This document shows positions 19,234 through 30,106 of a stretch of 64,000 bases of DNA, piece by piece; within the stretch, counting starts at the first letter, position 1, and each line of letters starts with the position of its first letter. Position numbers and translations under genes: made by a program. The notes beneath the pieces were generated by a model. The model searched no databases. It was not told the DNA's origin and was given only the letters and a program-made list of their open reading frames with translations. The DNA is from CAZFUY01 sp964522445. Lineage in GTDB: Bacteria > Pseudomonadota > Gammaproteobacteria > SZUA-229. The stretch is from NCBI GenBank assembly GCA_964522445.1, contig CAZFUY010000002.1, forward strand, positions 3,501 to 67,500, in the 5' to 3' direction.

Positions 19234-19374
19234 CATTAACCATAACAACTCTGAGTGCCAACTATATCTACTTTTAGTGGCAGTTGTTTAAGAAAAACCA
19301 AAAGATTTGATCTTAAACATCAGCAACATAATATTTTGAGAAATTCATATCTAAACTAAATAATCAGATTAAAT

Positions 19375-21951
19375 TTACTTTGAATTTTTTACTTTTTTCT
19401 TAGCCTTAGATTTTAGACAATCCAGCTCTTCAAGTGGCACAGAGACATAATAACCCTGCACACGATCTACTCCACAGATTTTTAACAATCTTAAAATCTC
19501 CGGGCTTTCAACATATTCAGCAACAGTATAACGACCTAGTGAATGAGCCACATCATTCATTGCGGTAACTATTGAACGATCTATTGAGCCACGCGCCATA
19601 CCTTTTACAAACTGGCCGTCAATTTTTACAAAATCGACAGGCAGACATTTAAGTTGTGAGAAAGAACAAAAACCAGATCCAAAATCATCAAGAGAAAAAC
19701 GACATCCTAACCATTTCATTTCATCAACAAACTGATTGGCCGATTCAAAATTTGCAATCGCACAGGTTTCTGTTACTTCAAAGATCAATGACTGTGGGTT
19801 TGCACCATGTTTTTCTATAAGTGCTTTAATCTTTGCCAGACTATCATCCGCATTTAAAGTCTGGCCTGATAAATTAATTGAAAAAGAAACATTAGGAGAA
19901 TTTTTTTGCACTTTCGCCAATATTGACAAGGCCTTATTCAATACCCACATATCCACGTCATGCATAAGATTAAAACGTTCAGCCGTAGGAATAAATGCAT
20001 CGGGATAATACAGATCACCATTCTCACCTTTCATTCGCAGCAATAATTCATAATGCAATGCGTTATCGGAATTGCTGCAATGGTTTTCCCATATTGCACC
20101 ATCTTCAGGAGGCAAATTATTAAGATCAATGCTTGTCATATCTAATATAGGCTGATAGTGCAATACAAATTTATTTTTCTTCATAGCATCACGTAAACGC
20201 GATGACCAGCCTAGTTCTGTACCCATGGCATTTTTTTCATCATTATTCTGTTCATAAAGATGAGTCTGATTACGCCCACTTCGTTTTGCAATATGACAGG
20301 CAATATCAGCATTAGCCAGAACATCACCTGAAGTCATATTATCTATATCCATTAATGCAACACCAAAGCTTCCATGCACATTATAATTTTGTCCACTATA
20401 ACCAAAAGTACAGGCTTCTAATGTTGCTCTAAATCCTTCTGCAAGTTGCATTGATAAATCAGCATTTGCATTACGTATAATAACTGCAAATTCATCACCA
20501 CCTAATCGAGCAAGGGTATCTTCATCACGCAATTTATCCGTTAGTAAACGTGAAATTTCTACTAATAATTTATCACCCGCATCATGCCCTGCTGTATCAT
20601 TAATATATTTAAACCGATCCAGATCTATATAGACAAGCGCACTCATAACATCATCACGCTGTACTCGTTTTATTTCTGATTCCAGTTGATCTTCAAAATA
20701 ACGGCGATTACATAATTGCGTAAGATGATCATGTGTTGCCTGCCAGTGCAATTTTTCTTCCAGCATCTTGCGCTCAGAAATATCTCTAAAGGCAATTACC
20801 GAACCTTCCTGCTGACCATATATTGTTAACGGATAAACTGTACATTCAACAGGCACAGGTTTTCCATTACGGTGCTGGAAAACTGTTTCCCAACAACGCA
20901 ACTCTATACCTTTGCCATAGGCACGATATAAGCGATCATGATTTAACACATCTTCATTTAATGAAAAATGAAAAGCATCTTTAGCCTGCTTGCCCATAAT
21001 ATTACTGACATCATCCACACCAATAATATTAAGTGCAGCAGGGTTTACAAATGTCACACAACCTTCATGGTCAACACCATAAACACCTTCACCAACGGAC
21101 TCCAGAATACCAGCAAGGCGTTCACGTTCAGACTCTATAGATTTTTGTATTTCAATAAAGCGGCTCATCGATGCTATACGAGCAAGAAATAGCTCTTCGG
21201 CTTCATTTTTGAACATACATTCCACAGCACCTGCCTGCAGGCAATCTTTAATTACCTCATCCAGATAAGTGCCGGTAATAACCGCTGTTCGGATACTGGA
21301 AGTACGCGGATCATCTCGTAATTTCTGACACAGCACATAGCCATTTTCATCTGGCATAAAATAGTCAATGATAGCAAGATCAAAGGGCTGCTTAATTGCC
21401 AGTTCAAATGCATGCTGTACTGAATTAGCTGCCTCAGTAACATAACCATTACGGTCCAACAATCGCTGGTAATAATGACGAATACTAACTGAATCATCAA
21501 CAAACAACACACGAATGGGATTCTCGCTGCTACCCATTCTTTTAATTGTTTCATGGGTGCTATCTGGCCCAAGTAATTTCTGTAATGTAGCAACAGACTC
21601 CTGATAGTTCTCCCATGGCACTAACGCTGAAAAGCGGCGTTTGCTCATCCAGTTAAGCACTTCCAGGTTTGCATCATGGGAAAGCAATAATACGGGTATT
21701 TCGCTATAGTCAGCATCTTCCAGTAAAGACATTAATTCATTAGTTGGCCCATGATCTTCATAATTTGGCCAACCCACAATAACGCCCTGATAACTATTAC
21801 CAGAATCCTTTAAGCACTCAAGCGCAGCATCGAATGCCTCCAGAGACATTAATTCATATCCCTGCTTCTGCAGAGCCTTAACCAGGATATAACGCAATGT
21901 AGCTGATTCTTCAACCAGAAGAATACGCTGCTTAATTTTTTCCACAAACAT
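19375..21951 (-). CDS. REC-REC-PAS-GGDEF-EAL signalling protein
   Basis: This is an 858-residue cytoplasmic cyclic-di-GMP enzyme with two receiver domains. The first (about 8-125) looks degenerate: the phospho-acceptor position reads VIVGWPN. The second (about 146-265) is intact (LFVDDS, AIIDYFMPDENG). A PAS domain follows (about 285-395), then GGDEF (about 405-570, LGGDEFAV intact) and EAL (about 595-845). The EAL signature reads ELL, and TETCAI, LDDFGSGF and KIDGQFV support a folded phosphodiesterase domain. Both synthesis and breakdown are possible. No histidine kinase is nearby. Confidence 0.93.
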   Translation of the reverse strand: MFVEKIKQRILLVEESATLRYILVKALQKQGYELMSLEAFDAALECLKDSGNSYQGVIVGWPNYEDHGPTNELMSLLEDADYSEIPVLLLSHDANLEVLNWMSKRRFSALVPWENYQESVATLQKLLGPDSTHETIKRMGSSENPIRVLFVDDSVSIRHYYQRLLDRNGYVTEAANSVQHAFELAIKQPFDLAIIDYFMPDENGYVLCQKLRDDPRTSSIRTAVITGTYLDEVIKDCLQAGAVECMFKNEAEELFLARIASMSRFIEIQKSIESERERLAGILESVGEGVYGVDHEGCVTFVNPAALNIIGVDDVSNIMGKQAKDAFHFSLNEDVLNHDRLYRAYGKGIELRCWETVFQHRNGKPVPVECTVYPLTIYGQQEGSVIAFRDISERKMLEEKLHWQATHDHLTQLCNRRYFEDQLESEIKRVQRDDVMSALVYIDLDRFKYINDTAGHDAGDKLLVEISRLLTDKLRDEDTLARLGGDEFAVIIRNANADLSMQLAEGFRATLEACTFGYSGQNYNVHGSFGVALMDIDNMTSGDVLANADIACHIAKRSGRNQTHLYEQNNDEKNAMGTELGWSSRLRDAMKKNKFVLHYQPILDMTSIDLNNLPPEDGAIWENHCSNSDNALHYELLLRMKGENGDLYYPDAFIPTAERFNLMHDVDMWVLNKALSILAKVQKNSPNVSFSINLSGQTLNADDSLAKIKALIEKHGANPQSLIFEVTETCAIANFESANQFVDEMKWLGCRFSLDDFGSGFCSFSQLKCLPVDFVKIDGQFVKGMARGSIDRSIVTAMNDVAHSLGRYTVAEYVESPEILRLLKICGVDRVQGYYVSVPLEELDCLKSKAKKKVKNSK

Positions 21952-22063
21952 ATATGTAAGGCCTACCTATATAGAACAGATGATTAACAGTCACTCCCGT
22001 CAGGAAGAGCCATTAACTCATCGTCCTTAAATATATAGTACGCAACCGAGTGAATAACCAGCG

Positions 22064-22999
22064 CTACAACGAAGAATTATTAGAGGCAACCTTGCTTTGA
22101 TGGCGACGAAACCATGCACTGGCAGTCGCTGCAGTCAAAATACACCAGACAGCAAATAAAGCGCCTGGCAATGCCGTTTCTGGAGGAAAATGCTTTAAAG
22201 CCAATGCAACACCCATACCGGCATTTTGCATACCAATTTCAATCATCAAAGTAATGCGATGAAGTGGATCAAAACCATAAAGACGAGCCAGCAGCCAGCC
22301 TGCCACATAGCCCAGGATATTAACCAGTATCACGCCAAACAGGACTAACATAGCCATATCTGCAATTCTTTGCTGATTAGCCGCTACCGCATAACTGCAT
22401 ATAATAACAATAGCCAGTGCAGCAATACCCGGTGCGGCTGCCTGTGCTTTCTGTAAATATCTGCCCAGGTAAGGCTGTATAAATAAACCCAGTGCCAGCG
22501 GCATCAACACGGTCAAAATAATGGTCTTCATTAAGGGTAGAAATTCAACAGGCAAAATAGCCCCACCTAATAATTTAACCAGCGTAGGCGTAATTAAAGG
22601 TGATAAAAATGTGGCCACTGTTGTCAGTGCAACCGAAAAGGCAACCGCGCCACCTGCCAGATAGACAATCACATTACTGGCCATAGCCCCCGGCGCACAG
22701 CCAACAATAATAAATCCCAATGCTATTTCTGGCGAAAACCCAGGGTACTGAGCCACAATAAAAACCAGCACAGGCATTACACTAAACTGCGTTAAAACAC
22801 CCAGACCAATACGCTTAGGATGCTTTAATTCATCTTTTAAATCACTGACATTCAGCACCAGCCCCAGAGCAAACATAGTGGCTGCAAAAAACCATAAAAA
22901 ATAGCCTTTAAAGATCAGAAACAGAGGTGGATAAATATAGGCAAGAACAGCTCCCAAAAGGGTTAATGGGGCTAGTTGATTAGAAATAAATTTAAACAT
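22064..22999 (-). CDS. Bile acid:sodium symporter (BASS) family transporter
   Basis: The 311-residue membrane protein has about ten helices and family signatures: FALGLVLNVSDLK, GCAPGAMASNVIVYLAGG and EIGMQNAGMGVALA. Bacterial BASS proteins move organic anions such as pyruvate, pantothenate or bile acids with sodium. The ATG at 22999 (MFKFISNQ) is preferred over the upstream in-frame start at 23014. It is separated from the EGKCG gene by a strong terminator, so it is its own transcription unit. Substrate unknown. Confidence 0.9.
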   Translation of the reverse strand: MFKFISNQLAPLTLLGAVLAYIYPPLFLIFKGYFLWFFAATMFALGLVLNVSDLKDELKHPKRIGLGVLTQFSVMPVLVFIVAQYPGFSPEIALGFIIVGCAPGAMASNVIVYLAGGAVAFSVALTTVATFLSPLITPTLVKLLGGAILPVEFLPLMKTIILTVLMPLALGLFIQPYLGRYLQKAQAAAPGIAALAIVIICSYAVAANQQRIADMAMLVLFGVILVNILGYVAGWLLARLYGFDPLHRITLMIEIGMQNAGMGVALALKHFPPETALPGALFAVWCILTAATASAWFRRHQSKVASNNSSL

Positions 23000-23108
23000 A
23001 TATAATAAAACCACCGTTCTTTGTCATCCATAACATCCTAGCATATTGCTTTTCCTGAGCATTATCATTCTATTCATAATACCGTGGCATACAGCTTATC
23101 CTGGGCAT

Positions 23109-23140
23109 AAAAAAGGGCAGGCAACCAAAGTTACCCACCC
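23109..23140 (-). terminator. Rho-independent terminator after the EGKCG gene
   Basis: Read on the minus strand, an 11-bp stem GGGTGGGTAAC / GTTGCCTGCCC (three G-U pairs) with loop TTTG is followed by six T. It lies 36 bases after the stop of the EGKCG-motif gene and shows that gene to be a short transcript ending here. Confidence 0.85.
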
Positions 23141-23175
23141 TTTTATATTTTAAAACTTAACTAGGGATACTCTAA

Positions 23176-23457
23176 TTAAGCACCACCACACTTGCTTTCT
23201 GTCTTAGGCTTATCGGTACTGCTTTTGCCATCACCACACTTGCCTTCTTTTTTGGTTTTACTACCGCCACATTTACCTTCAGTTTTAGACTTGCTACCAC
23301 CACATTTACCTTCCGCTGGTTTTGATGACATAGCCACTTGATAATTATTTTGTAAATCATTCATGCCAAAAGGATTTTTAGCAGCATTAACCACACCAGC
23401 AAAAAAAGAAGCCATGAAAGCACTGCCAATAGCTAAAGAAACAATTTTTTTATTCAT
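23176..23457 (-). CDS. EGKCG-motif secreted peptide precursor (HvfA-like)
   Basis: The 93-residue protein has a signal peptide cleaved near VVNA-AKNP, followed by a low-complexity Lys/Gly/Ser tail. The tail carries three EGKCG motifs (49-53, 60-64, 71-75) and a variant ESKCG (87-91); these hold its only four cysteines. EGKCG repeats are the core of HvfA-type peptides. In characterised systems an MNIO (DUF692) enzyme with a DUF2063 partner converts those cysteines into copper-binding groups. No such enzymes lie in this window, so here the precursor is an orphan or served in trans. The ATG at 23457 is chosen over 23472 because GGAGAA lies 7 bases before it. Confidence 0.8.
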   Translation of the reverse strand: MNKKIVSLAIGSAFMASFFAGVVNAAKNPFGMNDLQNNYQVAMSSKPAEGKCGGSKSKTEGKCGGSKTKKEGKCGDGKSSTDKPKTESKCGGA

Positions 23458-23560
23458 TATTAAATTCTCCATAGGGGATTAGTTTTTTCGGCGCATTTCG
23501 CACCCGCATTATTGGACAGTTATATGACTTAAAGTTCATACTAGATATTGATACTTATTA

Positions 23561-24037
23561 TTATTTCCCCTGCATAGATTTTTTAATAGCCGATATCACC
23601 TCATCCTCAATACGCTGCAAAACTTTATGTGCTGGACTATCAGCCGCTATAACTGCTGGTTTTGCAAATAGCGCCGTGGTTTTTCCATCTTTCTCAATTA
23701 AGGTCATTCTTAAAGGACATAGCGCTAATAAACTGGGATCCGCATTGCTCACTGCATTGGCATACCAGCCATTACAAAATACCATACTGCGAATACCATC
23801 CAGCTTATTGCGGTTATAATTCTCTCCCCACTTCTCTGAAAAACGTGCAAGATTACGACCAATATTGGCTTCAAAGACCACATAAAAACCTTCAGATTCC
23901 AGCCCCTTATACACATTGCCATAGACCTGTTCCATTGGCTTATTTACCGTATATTCAAACACATTGGGACTTGCCGCTTCCACAAAACTAAATACCAACA
24001 TAAAACAAAGAAACATCACTTTGTTGATTATTTTCAT
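23561..24037 (-). CDS. Secreted DUF302 protein
   Basis: The 158-residue protein has an N-terminal signal peptide (MKIINKVMFLCFMLVFSFVEA) and one DUF302 domain. Family traits are the segment EGFYVVFEANIG, then SMVFCNGWYANAV, LALCPLRMTLIEKDGKTTALFAKP and a final helix. DUF302 proteins are widespread in sulfur-metabolising bacteria, but no reaction is known. The start is set by AGGAGAAATTG-ATG. It lies ~100 bases upstream of the EGKCG precursor on the same strand, so co-transcription is possible. It contains two cysteines that might bind metal, which is speculative. Confidence 0.82.
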   Translation of the reverse strand: MKIINKVMFLCFMLVFSFVEAASPNVFEYTVNKPMEQVYGNVYKGLESEGFYVVFEANIGRNLARFSEKWGENYNRNKLDGIRSMVFCNGWYANAVSNADPSLLALCPLRMTLIEKDGKTTALFAKPAVIAADSPAHKVLQRIEDEVISAIKKSMQGK

Positions 24038-24089
24038 CAATTTCTCCTGTAACAGATTAATAAACTGGATAGAATACAGCCTATTCTAA

Positions 24090-25115
<1,026 letters not shown>

Positions 25116-25120
25116 AAGAC

Positions 25121-25954
25121 TTGTCTAAAATTGACAGATACGCAGTAATAGGCAACCCAATTGCCCACAGCAAATCACCCTTAATTCATGCCGAGTTTGC
25201 AAAACAAACTCAACAGGAATTAATTTATACCGCCGAGCTGGTTGAAATTGGAAAAGTAACTGAGTTTGTTACTAAGTTTTATAAAAACAATGGCAAAGGC
25301 CTGAATATTACTGTGCCCTTCAAACAGGATGCCTGGAATATTGCGACTCAACACAGTGAACGGGCTCAGCGCGCAGGCGCTGTTAATACCCTTGTACTAA
25401 AGGGTGAAAATAATTATTTTGGTGAGACTACCGATGGCATTGGCCTGGTTAATGATTTAACAAAAAACCACAAACTATCTTTAGATAAAAAAAACATTTT
25501 AGTGCTTGGTGCAGGCGGCGCAGTACGCGGCGTACTGGAATCTATTTTAGAACAGAAACCAGATCAACTTATTATTGCTAACCGCACTGTTGATAAAGCT
25601 ATTCAGTTAGCCAATGATTTTGCTGATTTAGGATCAATCTCTGGTTGCGGATTTTCTGACTTACAAAATGAAAAATTTGATTTAATTATTAATGGCACTT
25701 CAGCAAGTCTGGCCGGTGATCTTCCGCCTCTTCCTGATAATTTATTAACAGAAAACGCAGCCGTTTATGACATGATGTATGCAGCCGAAGCCACTATTTT
25801 TATGCAATGGGGAAAACAACAGGGTGCAAAACAAATTTTTGATGGACTGGGTATGCTGGTAGAACAGGCTGCTGAATCTTTTAATATCTGGCGTGGGGTT
25901 AGACCATCTACCCGTAATGTAATTACTTTGATCAGGCAATCTTTAATCGCTTAA
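25121..25954 (+). CDS. aroE: Shikimate dehydrogenase
   Basis: The 277-residue NADPH enzyme reduces 3-dehydroshikimate in aromatic amino-acid synthesis. The substrate motif is GNPIAHSKSPLIH, the catalytic Lys lies in NITVPFKQDAW, and the nucleotide motif is VLGAGGAVRGVL. I prefer the TTG start at 25121, preceded by GAAGGA; the frame is also open to a GTG at 25100 that would overlap hemB by 16 bases. Very likely co-transcribed with hemB. Confidence 0.95.
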   Translation: MSKIDRYAVIGNPIAHSKSPLIHAEFAKQTQQELIYTAELVEIGKVTEFVTKFYKNNGKGLNITVPFKQDAWNIATQHSERAQRAGAVNTLVLKGENNYFGETTDGIGLVNDLTKNHKLSLDKKNILVLGAGGAVRGVLESILEQKPDQLIIANRTVDKAIQLANDFADLGSISGCGFSDLQNEKFDLIINGTSASLAGDLPPLPDNLLTENAAVYDMMYAAEATIFMQWGKQQGAKQIFDGLGMLVEQAAESFNIWRGVRPSTRNVITLIRQSLIA

Positions 25955-25979
25955 TAAATTTAAATCACCCTCATTTAAG

Positions 25980-26050
25980 GTGTCGGAGTCAAAGTTGATT
26001 TCTTTGATACTAAATCTGACATATTAGCATGTCAACTTTGACTCCGACAC
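25980..26050. repeat. Perfect 19-bp inverted repeat element (71 bp)
   Basis: The left arm GTGTCGGAGTCAAAGTTGA (25980-25998) and right arm TCAACTTTGACTCCGACAC (26032-26050) are exact reverse complements around a 33-base AT-rich centre. The element lies between the convergent aroE and DUF2914 genes. There is no T-run directly after either arm, so it looks more like a dispersed REP/MITE-type element than a simple terminator, although it could stop transcription from both sides. Confidence 0.8.
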
Positions 26051-26059
26051 TCTGGCAAT

Positions 26060-26449
26060 TTATTCCGCTTTTTTATAAGTAAAACTTTCTGTTGCTAAAA
26101 CATTACCACCTTCATCAACAACAGAAACCTGCCATTCACCTGTCCACGCTGGCATTAGATTTTTACTTGACCATACTCGCCAGCGATTTGCTTTCACAGC
26201 AAATGACACTTCAGCCATAACTTTATCGTTATACTCCCAGCGATGAATCATGGTTAAACCATCCATGCCTGTTATCTCTGTAAAGAAATATATTTTTGAA
26301 CTATCTGTTGTTAACTCTTTAATTTGATCAACAGGTTCTTTCTCTTCAATAGCTGATGTAAATGCTGAACGAGTCACACCATCATCCGCATTAGCTGAAA
26401 ACCCGATCATGAGCAGAACACTTACCAATAATAACTTTAAGTTTCTCAT
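26060..26449 (-). CDS. Secreted DUF2914 protein
   Basis: The 129-residue protein has a signal peptide (MRNLKLLLVSVLLMIGFSANA) and a DUF2914 domain. Typical features are VTRSAFTSAIEEKEPVD, IYFFTEITGMDGLTMIHRWEY, RWRVWSSKNLMP and a last strand region ending VLATESFTYKK. The fold is probably an immunoglobulin-like sandwich (inference). The function is unknown. It follows the gamma carbonic anhydrase-like gene by 13 bases on the minus strand, suggesting one transcript with it and gor. Confidence 0.85.
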   Translation of the reverse strand: MRNLKLLLVSVLLMIGFSANADDGVTRSAFTSAIEEKEPVDQIKELTTDSSKIYFFTEITGMDGLTMIHRWEYNDKVMAEVSFAVKANRWRVWSSKNLMPAWTGEWQVSVVDEGGNVLATESFTYKKAE

Positions 26450-26462
26450 TAATTTCGCCTCT

Positions 26463-27002
26463 CTATTTAATATTTAAATAATCATTCTTAAGATTTACAT
26501 AATGCTTAGCTGAATAAGGTAAAAATTCTTTTTCTTTTTCAGTTAATGCACGTACCTTACGTGCCGGCGAACCTAAATATAAATAACCACCTTCAAGTTC
26601 TTTGCCCGGAGATACCACACTACCTGCCCCTACTATAGTTCCTTTTTTAATAACTGCACCATCCAGTACAACAGAACCCATACCAATCAGGCATAAGTCT
26701 TCTACTGTACAGGCATGAAGCACTGCGTTATGTCCAATAGTCACATCACTGCCTATTGTTAAACTAAAACCACCCGGGCTTAATGGGCCATCATGAGTAA
26801 CATGCAAAATACTGCCGTCCTGAATATTTGTTCGCTCACCAATACGAATAGTGTTTACATCACCACGAATCGCAACCATTGGCCACACTGATGAATCTTT
26901 ACCAATTACTACATCACCAATAACACATGCGGCTTCATCAACATAAACTAAATCCATTATTGTTGGCGCAATATTTTTATAAGTTCTAATGTTATTACCC
27001 AT
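26463..27002 (-). CDS. Gamma-carbonic anhydrase family protein (YrdA-like)
   Basis: The 179-residue left-handed beta-helix protein has hexapeptide repeats (VIGDVVIGKDSSVWPMVAIRGD, IRIGERTNIQDGSILHV) and three metal-site histidines in LHVTHDG and TIGHNAVLHAC. Such proteins bind zinc, but many lack measurable carbonic anhydrase activity. It lies 16 bases downstream of gor and 13 upstream of the DUF2914 gene, so the three form an operon. Confidence 0.9.
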   Translation of the reverse strand: MGNNIRTYKNIAPTIMDLVYVDEAACVIGDVVIGKDSSVWPMVAIRGDVNTIRIGERTNIQDGSILHVTHDGPLSPGGFSLTIGSDVTIGHNAVLHACTVEDLCLIGMGSVVLDGAVIKKGTIVGAGSVVSPGKELEGGYLYLGSPARKVRALTEKEKEFLPYSAKHYVNLKNDYLNIK

Positions 27003-27018
27003 AAAAATTTCCAGTCAT

Positions 27019-28374
27019 TTATCTCATAGTAACCAGTTCTTCAGAACTGGTGGGGTGAATCGCGATAGTATCATCAAAATCTTTTTTGGTTGCACCCATA
27101 CGCATAGCCACCGCAAAACCCTGTAACATTTCATCAGAACCCGGACCAATAATATGGCAGCCAACCACTTTTTCCTGTGGCCCAATACAAACCAGCTTCA
27201 TAGCTGTTTGCACATTATGTTTTGTCATTGAGTTATACATGGCGGTAAACATAGTTTGATATGTTTTAACTGAATTACCGTGTTCATTTCTGGCTTCTTC
27301 TTCAGTCAGACCAACCGTACCAATGGGTGGATGAGAAAATACAACCGTGGGAATTAATTTATAATCGAGATAACGATCTTTCTGGTTATTATATAAGCGA
27401 TCACCCAAACGACGAGCTGCCGCTATCGCAACCGGCGTCAATGGCGCACGCCCGGTAACATCACCTAATGCAAAAATATTATCCACATTAGTTTTCTGAA
27501 ATAAATCGGTTGGAATATATCCCTGATCATCAATTTTAATACCCGCAGCATCCAGCTTCATACCTTCAGTATTAGGTTCACGACCTATCGCCCAGATCAG
27601 CTGGTCAAAACCTTCATTGCGATGACCTTTCTCATCAATTAAAGTCAAGCTGCCATCGTCTTCTTTTTGTACTTCTGCAATTTGAGTGCGCGGAACAATA
27701 TCAATGCCATCATCCAGCATACCTTCTAATAAAGTCTCTCTTAACATGGCATCAAAACTGCGCAGCAAATGTTCTTTGCGCAAATACATACACACATCGG
27801 CTCCCAGACTATTTAAAACACCCGCCAGCTCTACCGCAATATAACCTGAGCCAATAATAGCCACCTGCTTTGGGCATTCTGTTAGTTCAAAAAAACCATC
27901 CGATGTAATACCAAATTCAGCACCCGGAATATTAGGTATCACGGGTTTCGTTCCCGGTGCAACCATAATATGATTAGCACTATATTGAACACCATTAACA
28001 TCAATCGTGTGTTCATCAACAAAAAAAGCAAAACCTTTTATTTCATCAATATTCGAGTCCGCCAGATAATTGTGATACCAGTTATTAATGCCTGAAATAT
28101 AATCTTCACGTTTAGTAACCAGATGCCCCCAGTCAAAGCCTTTATTTTCAACATCAAAACCATAGTCTTTGGCATCTTCAATTGAATGCGCCAGGTTCGC
28201 ACCGAACCACATTATTTTCTTGGGCACGCAGCCTACATTCACGCAGGTGCCACCCATTTTTCCGGATTCAATCACGGCACATTTTGCACCATAAGCCGCA
28301 GCACGCTCTGCCACAGATAAACCACCACTACCACCGCCAATGGCAATCAAATCGTAATCATACTTATTTGTCAT
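27019..28374 (-). CDS. gor: Glutathione-disulfide reductase
   Basis: The 451-residue flavoprotein reduces oxidised glutathione with NADPH. The FAD motif is [16 protein letters not shown], the redox disulfide is in [13 protein letters not shown], the NADPH motif is [15 protein letters not shown], and the C-terminal HPTSSEE carries the catalytic His-Glu pair. Length is typical. It is the first gene of a minus-strand group with the carbonic anhydrase-like and DUF2914 genes, divergent from ubiA across ~90 bases. Confidence 0.96.
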   Translation of the reverse strand: MTNKYDYDLIAIGGGSGGLSVAERAAAYGAKCAVIESGKMGGTCVNVGCVPKKIMWFGANLAHSIEDAKDYGFDVENKGFDWGHLVTKREDYISGINNWYHNYLADSNIDEIKGFAFFVDEHTIDVNGVQYSANHIMVAPGTKPVIPNIPGAEFGITSDGFFELTECPKQVAIIGSGYIAVELAGVLNSLGADVCMYLRKEHLLRSFDAMLRETLLEGMLDDGIDIVPRTQIAEVQKEDDGSLTLIDEKGHRNEGFDQLIWAIGREPNTEGMKLDAAGIKIDDQGYIPTDLFQKTNVDNIFALGDVTGRAPLTPVAIAAARRLGDRLYNNQKDRYLDYKLIPTVVFSHPPIGTVGLTEEEARNEHGNSVKTYQTMFTAMYNSMTKHNVQTAMKLVCIGPQEKVVGCHIIGPGSDEMLQGFAVAMRMGATKKDFDDTIAIHPTSSEELVTMR

Positions 28375-28464
28375 AAAAAACCCGAAAAGTTACTGTATTT
28401 TGCTGAAAAGTTATCAGTCAGTTAATATAGCAGCCCTGTATAAATCTGAACACATGATATTTAT

Positions 28465-29379
28465 ATGTTGTTGACTAAAAAATTAAAATCACTAAGTAAC
28501 ACACCCAGATATCAACATATTATCGATAGACTGGAACAATACGCCTGTCTTATTCGTCTGGATCGGCCTATCGGCGTATATCTATTGTTATGGCCGACTC
28601 TGTGGGCATTATGGATTGCAGCAAAAGGCTGGCCTGATGCTTCTGTTTTATTTGTATTTGTAACGGGCGTATTTCTTATGCGCTCAGCAGGTTGCGCCAT
28701 TAATGATTTTGCAGATCGTGAAATTGACCCTCATGTTGAACGCACAAAAGACCGACCACTGGCCGCAGGCCGCATCACTGAAAAAGAAACACTCATTGTT
28801 TTTGCCAGCCTGACAATTACAGCTTTTGTACTGGTTTTGTTTATGAATGCTCTCACCATTTATATGTCATTTGTCGGCATAGCACTGGCAGCCAGCTACC
28901 CTTTTATGAAGCGCTACCACTACATGCCACAAGTTCATCTCGGTGCGGCTTTTGGCTGGGCAGCACCTATGGCCTTCACTGCACAGGCCAATGAAATCAC
29001 CCCCGTTACCTGGCTATTATTTATGGCTACCGTTTTATGGGCGACCGCTTATGACACCATGTACGCCATGGCCGATATAAAAGACGATTTAAAAATTGGC
29101 GTTAAATCCACCGCCATTTTATTTGGTGAAGCAGACAAAATAATTATTGCCGCACTGCAGGTATTACTGATTTTAGATTTAATACTTATTGGCCGCCAGT
29201 CAGAATTAGGGCTGTATTATTATCTGGGTTTAAGCATTGCTACAGGTTTGGCTATTTACCAGCAATATTTAATTAAAGATCGTGTGCCTCAACTTTGTAT
29301 TAAGGCCTTTTTAAATAATAACTGGTTTGGACTGACTGTTTTTGTGGGCTTATTTATTGATTACTGGGTGAAGCAATAA
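28465..29379 (+). CDS. ubiA: 4-hydroxybenzoate polyprenyltransferase
   Basis: The 304-residue membrane enzyme attaches the polyprenyl tail to 4-hydroxybenzoate in ubiquinone synthesis. The two Asp-rich motifs are present: [19 protein letters not shown] and [18 protein letters not shown]. About eight helices are predicted. No chorismate lyase (ubiC) is next to it. A short CCTGCG-TCC-CGCAGG-like hairpin follows the stop. Confidence 0.95.
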   Translation: MLLTKKLKSLSNTPRYQHIIDRLEQYACLIRLDRPIGVYLLLWPTLWALWIAAKGWPDASVLFVFVTGVFLMRSAGCAINDFADREIDPHVERTKDRPLAAGRITEKETLIVFASLTITAFVLVLFMNALTIYMSFVGIALAASYPFMKRYHYMPQVHLGAAFGWAAPMAFTAQANEITPVTWLLFMATVLWATAYDTMYAMADIKDDLKIGVKSTAILFGEADKIIIAALQVLLILDLILIGRQSELGLYYYLGLSIATGLAIYQQYLIKDRVPQLCIKAFLNNNWFGLTVFVGLFIDYWVKQ

Positions 29380-29405
29380 CACCTGCGTCCGCAGGAGATT
29401 AATAT

Positions 29406-30053
29406 TTAAGGAACAACATAAAGCAAAATAGAAAAGTAATGAAAAGCACTTCCTGCCAACACAAACATATGCCATATCGCATGATTGTAAGCCAGTTTAT
29501 GCCAAACATAAAAAACAACGCCAAAGGTATAACTCAATCCACCCAGCAGCAATAAAACCATACCACCCGTTTCTACATGCTCCAGCATGGGCTGAATTGC
29601 AACAACCACAATCCAGCCTAAACCCAGATACAGAACAAGTGATAATCGTTTAAAACGTTTTAACTTTACAAATTCAAAAATCACACCCGCTATTGCAATA
29701 GACCAGACGACTCCAAATAAAAGCCATCCCCATGAGCCGCGCAAACTCACTAATGTAAAAGGTGTATAAGTGCCTGCAATAAGTAAATAAATAGCCGCAT
29801 GATCAAACTGGCGTAAAATCTTTTTAGTATGTAGATCTGAAGCTGAATGATATAAAGTGGAAGTGGTATAAAGCAGAACCATGGATACGCCATAGATGCT
29901 CGTGCTGACAATATGCCAGATATCACCATTTAAATCTGAATAGGTAACAAGCACTACCAGACCGATGATACTTAACACAAGCCCTAAACCATGCGTCAGC
30001 GCATGTGCTATTTCTTCATTAGCGGTATAACGTGATGATAAAACTTCTGTCAT
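29406..30053 (-). CDS. Hemolysin III family membrane protein (TrhA-like)
   Basis: The 215-residue seven-helix protein is of the PAQR/hemolysin III family. Conserved features are EIAHALTHGLG at the start, the metal-type residues in TLYHSASD, and HMFVLAGSAFHYFSI near the end. Some members influence membrane energetics; the hemolysin name is historical. It is a single minus-strand gene between ubiA and comF. Confidence 0.9.
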   Translation of the reverse strand: MTEVLSSRYTANEEIAHALTHGLGLVLSIIGLVVLVTYSDLNGDIWHIVSTSIYGVSMVLLYTTSTLYHSASDLHTKKILRQFDHAAIYLLIAGTYTPFTLVSLRGSWGWLLFGVVWSIAIAGVIFEFVKLKRFKRLSLVLYLGLGWIVVVAIQPMLEHVETGGMVLLLLGGLSYTFGVVFYVWHKLAYNHAIWHMFVLAGSAFHYFSILLYVVP

Positions 30054-30106
30054 AATTTATCTCTTAACTATTTAACTCATGCTTAACAGGCATTTAAATT
30101 TATTTT

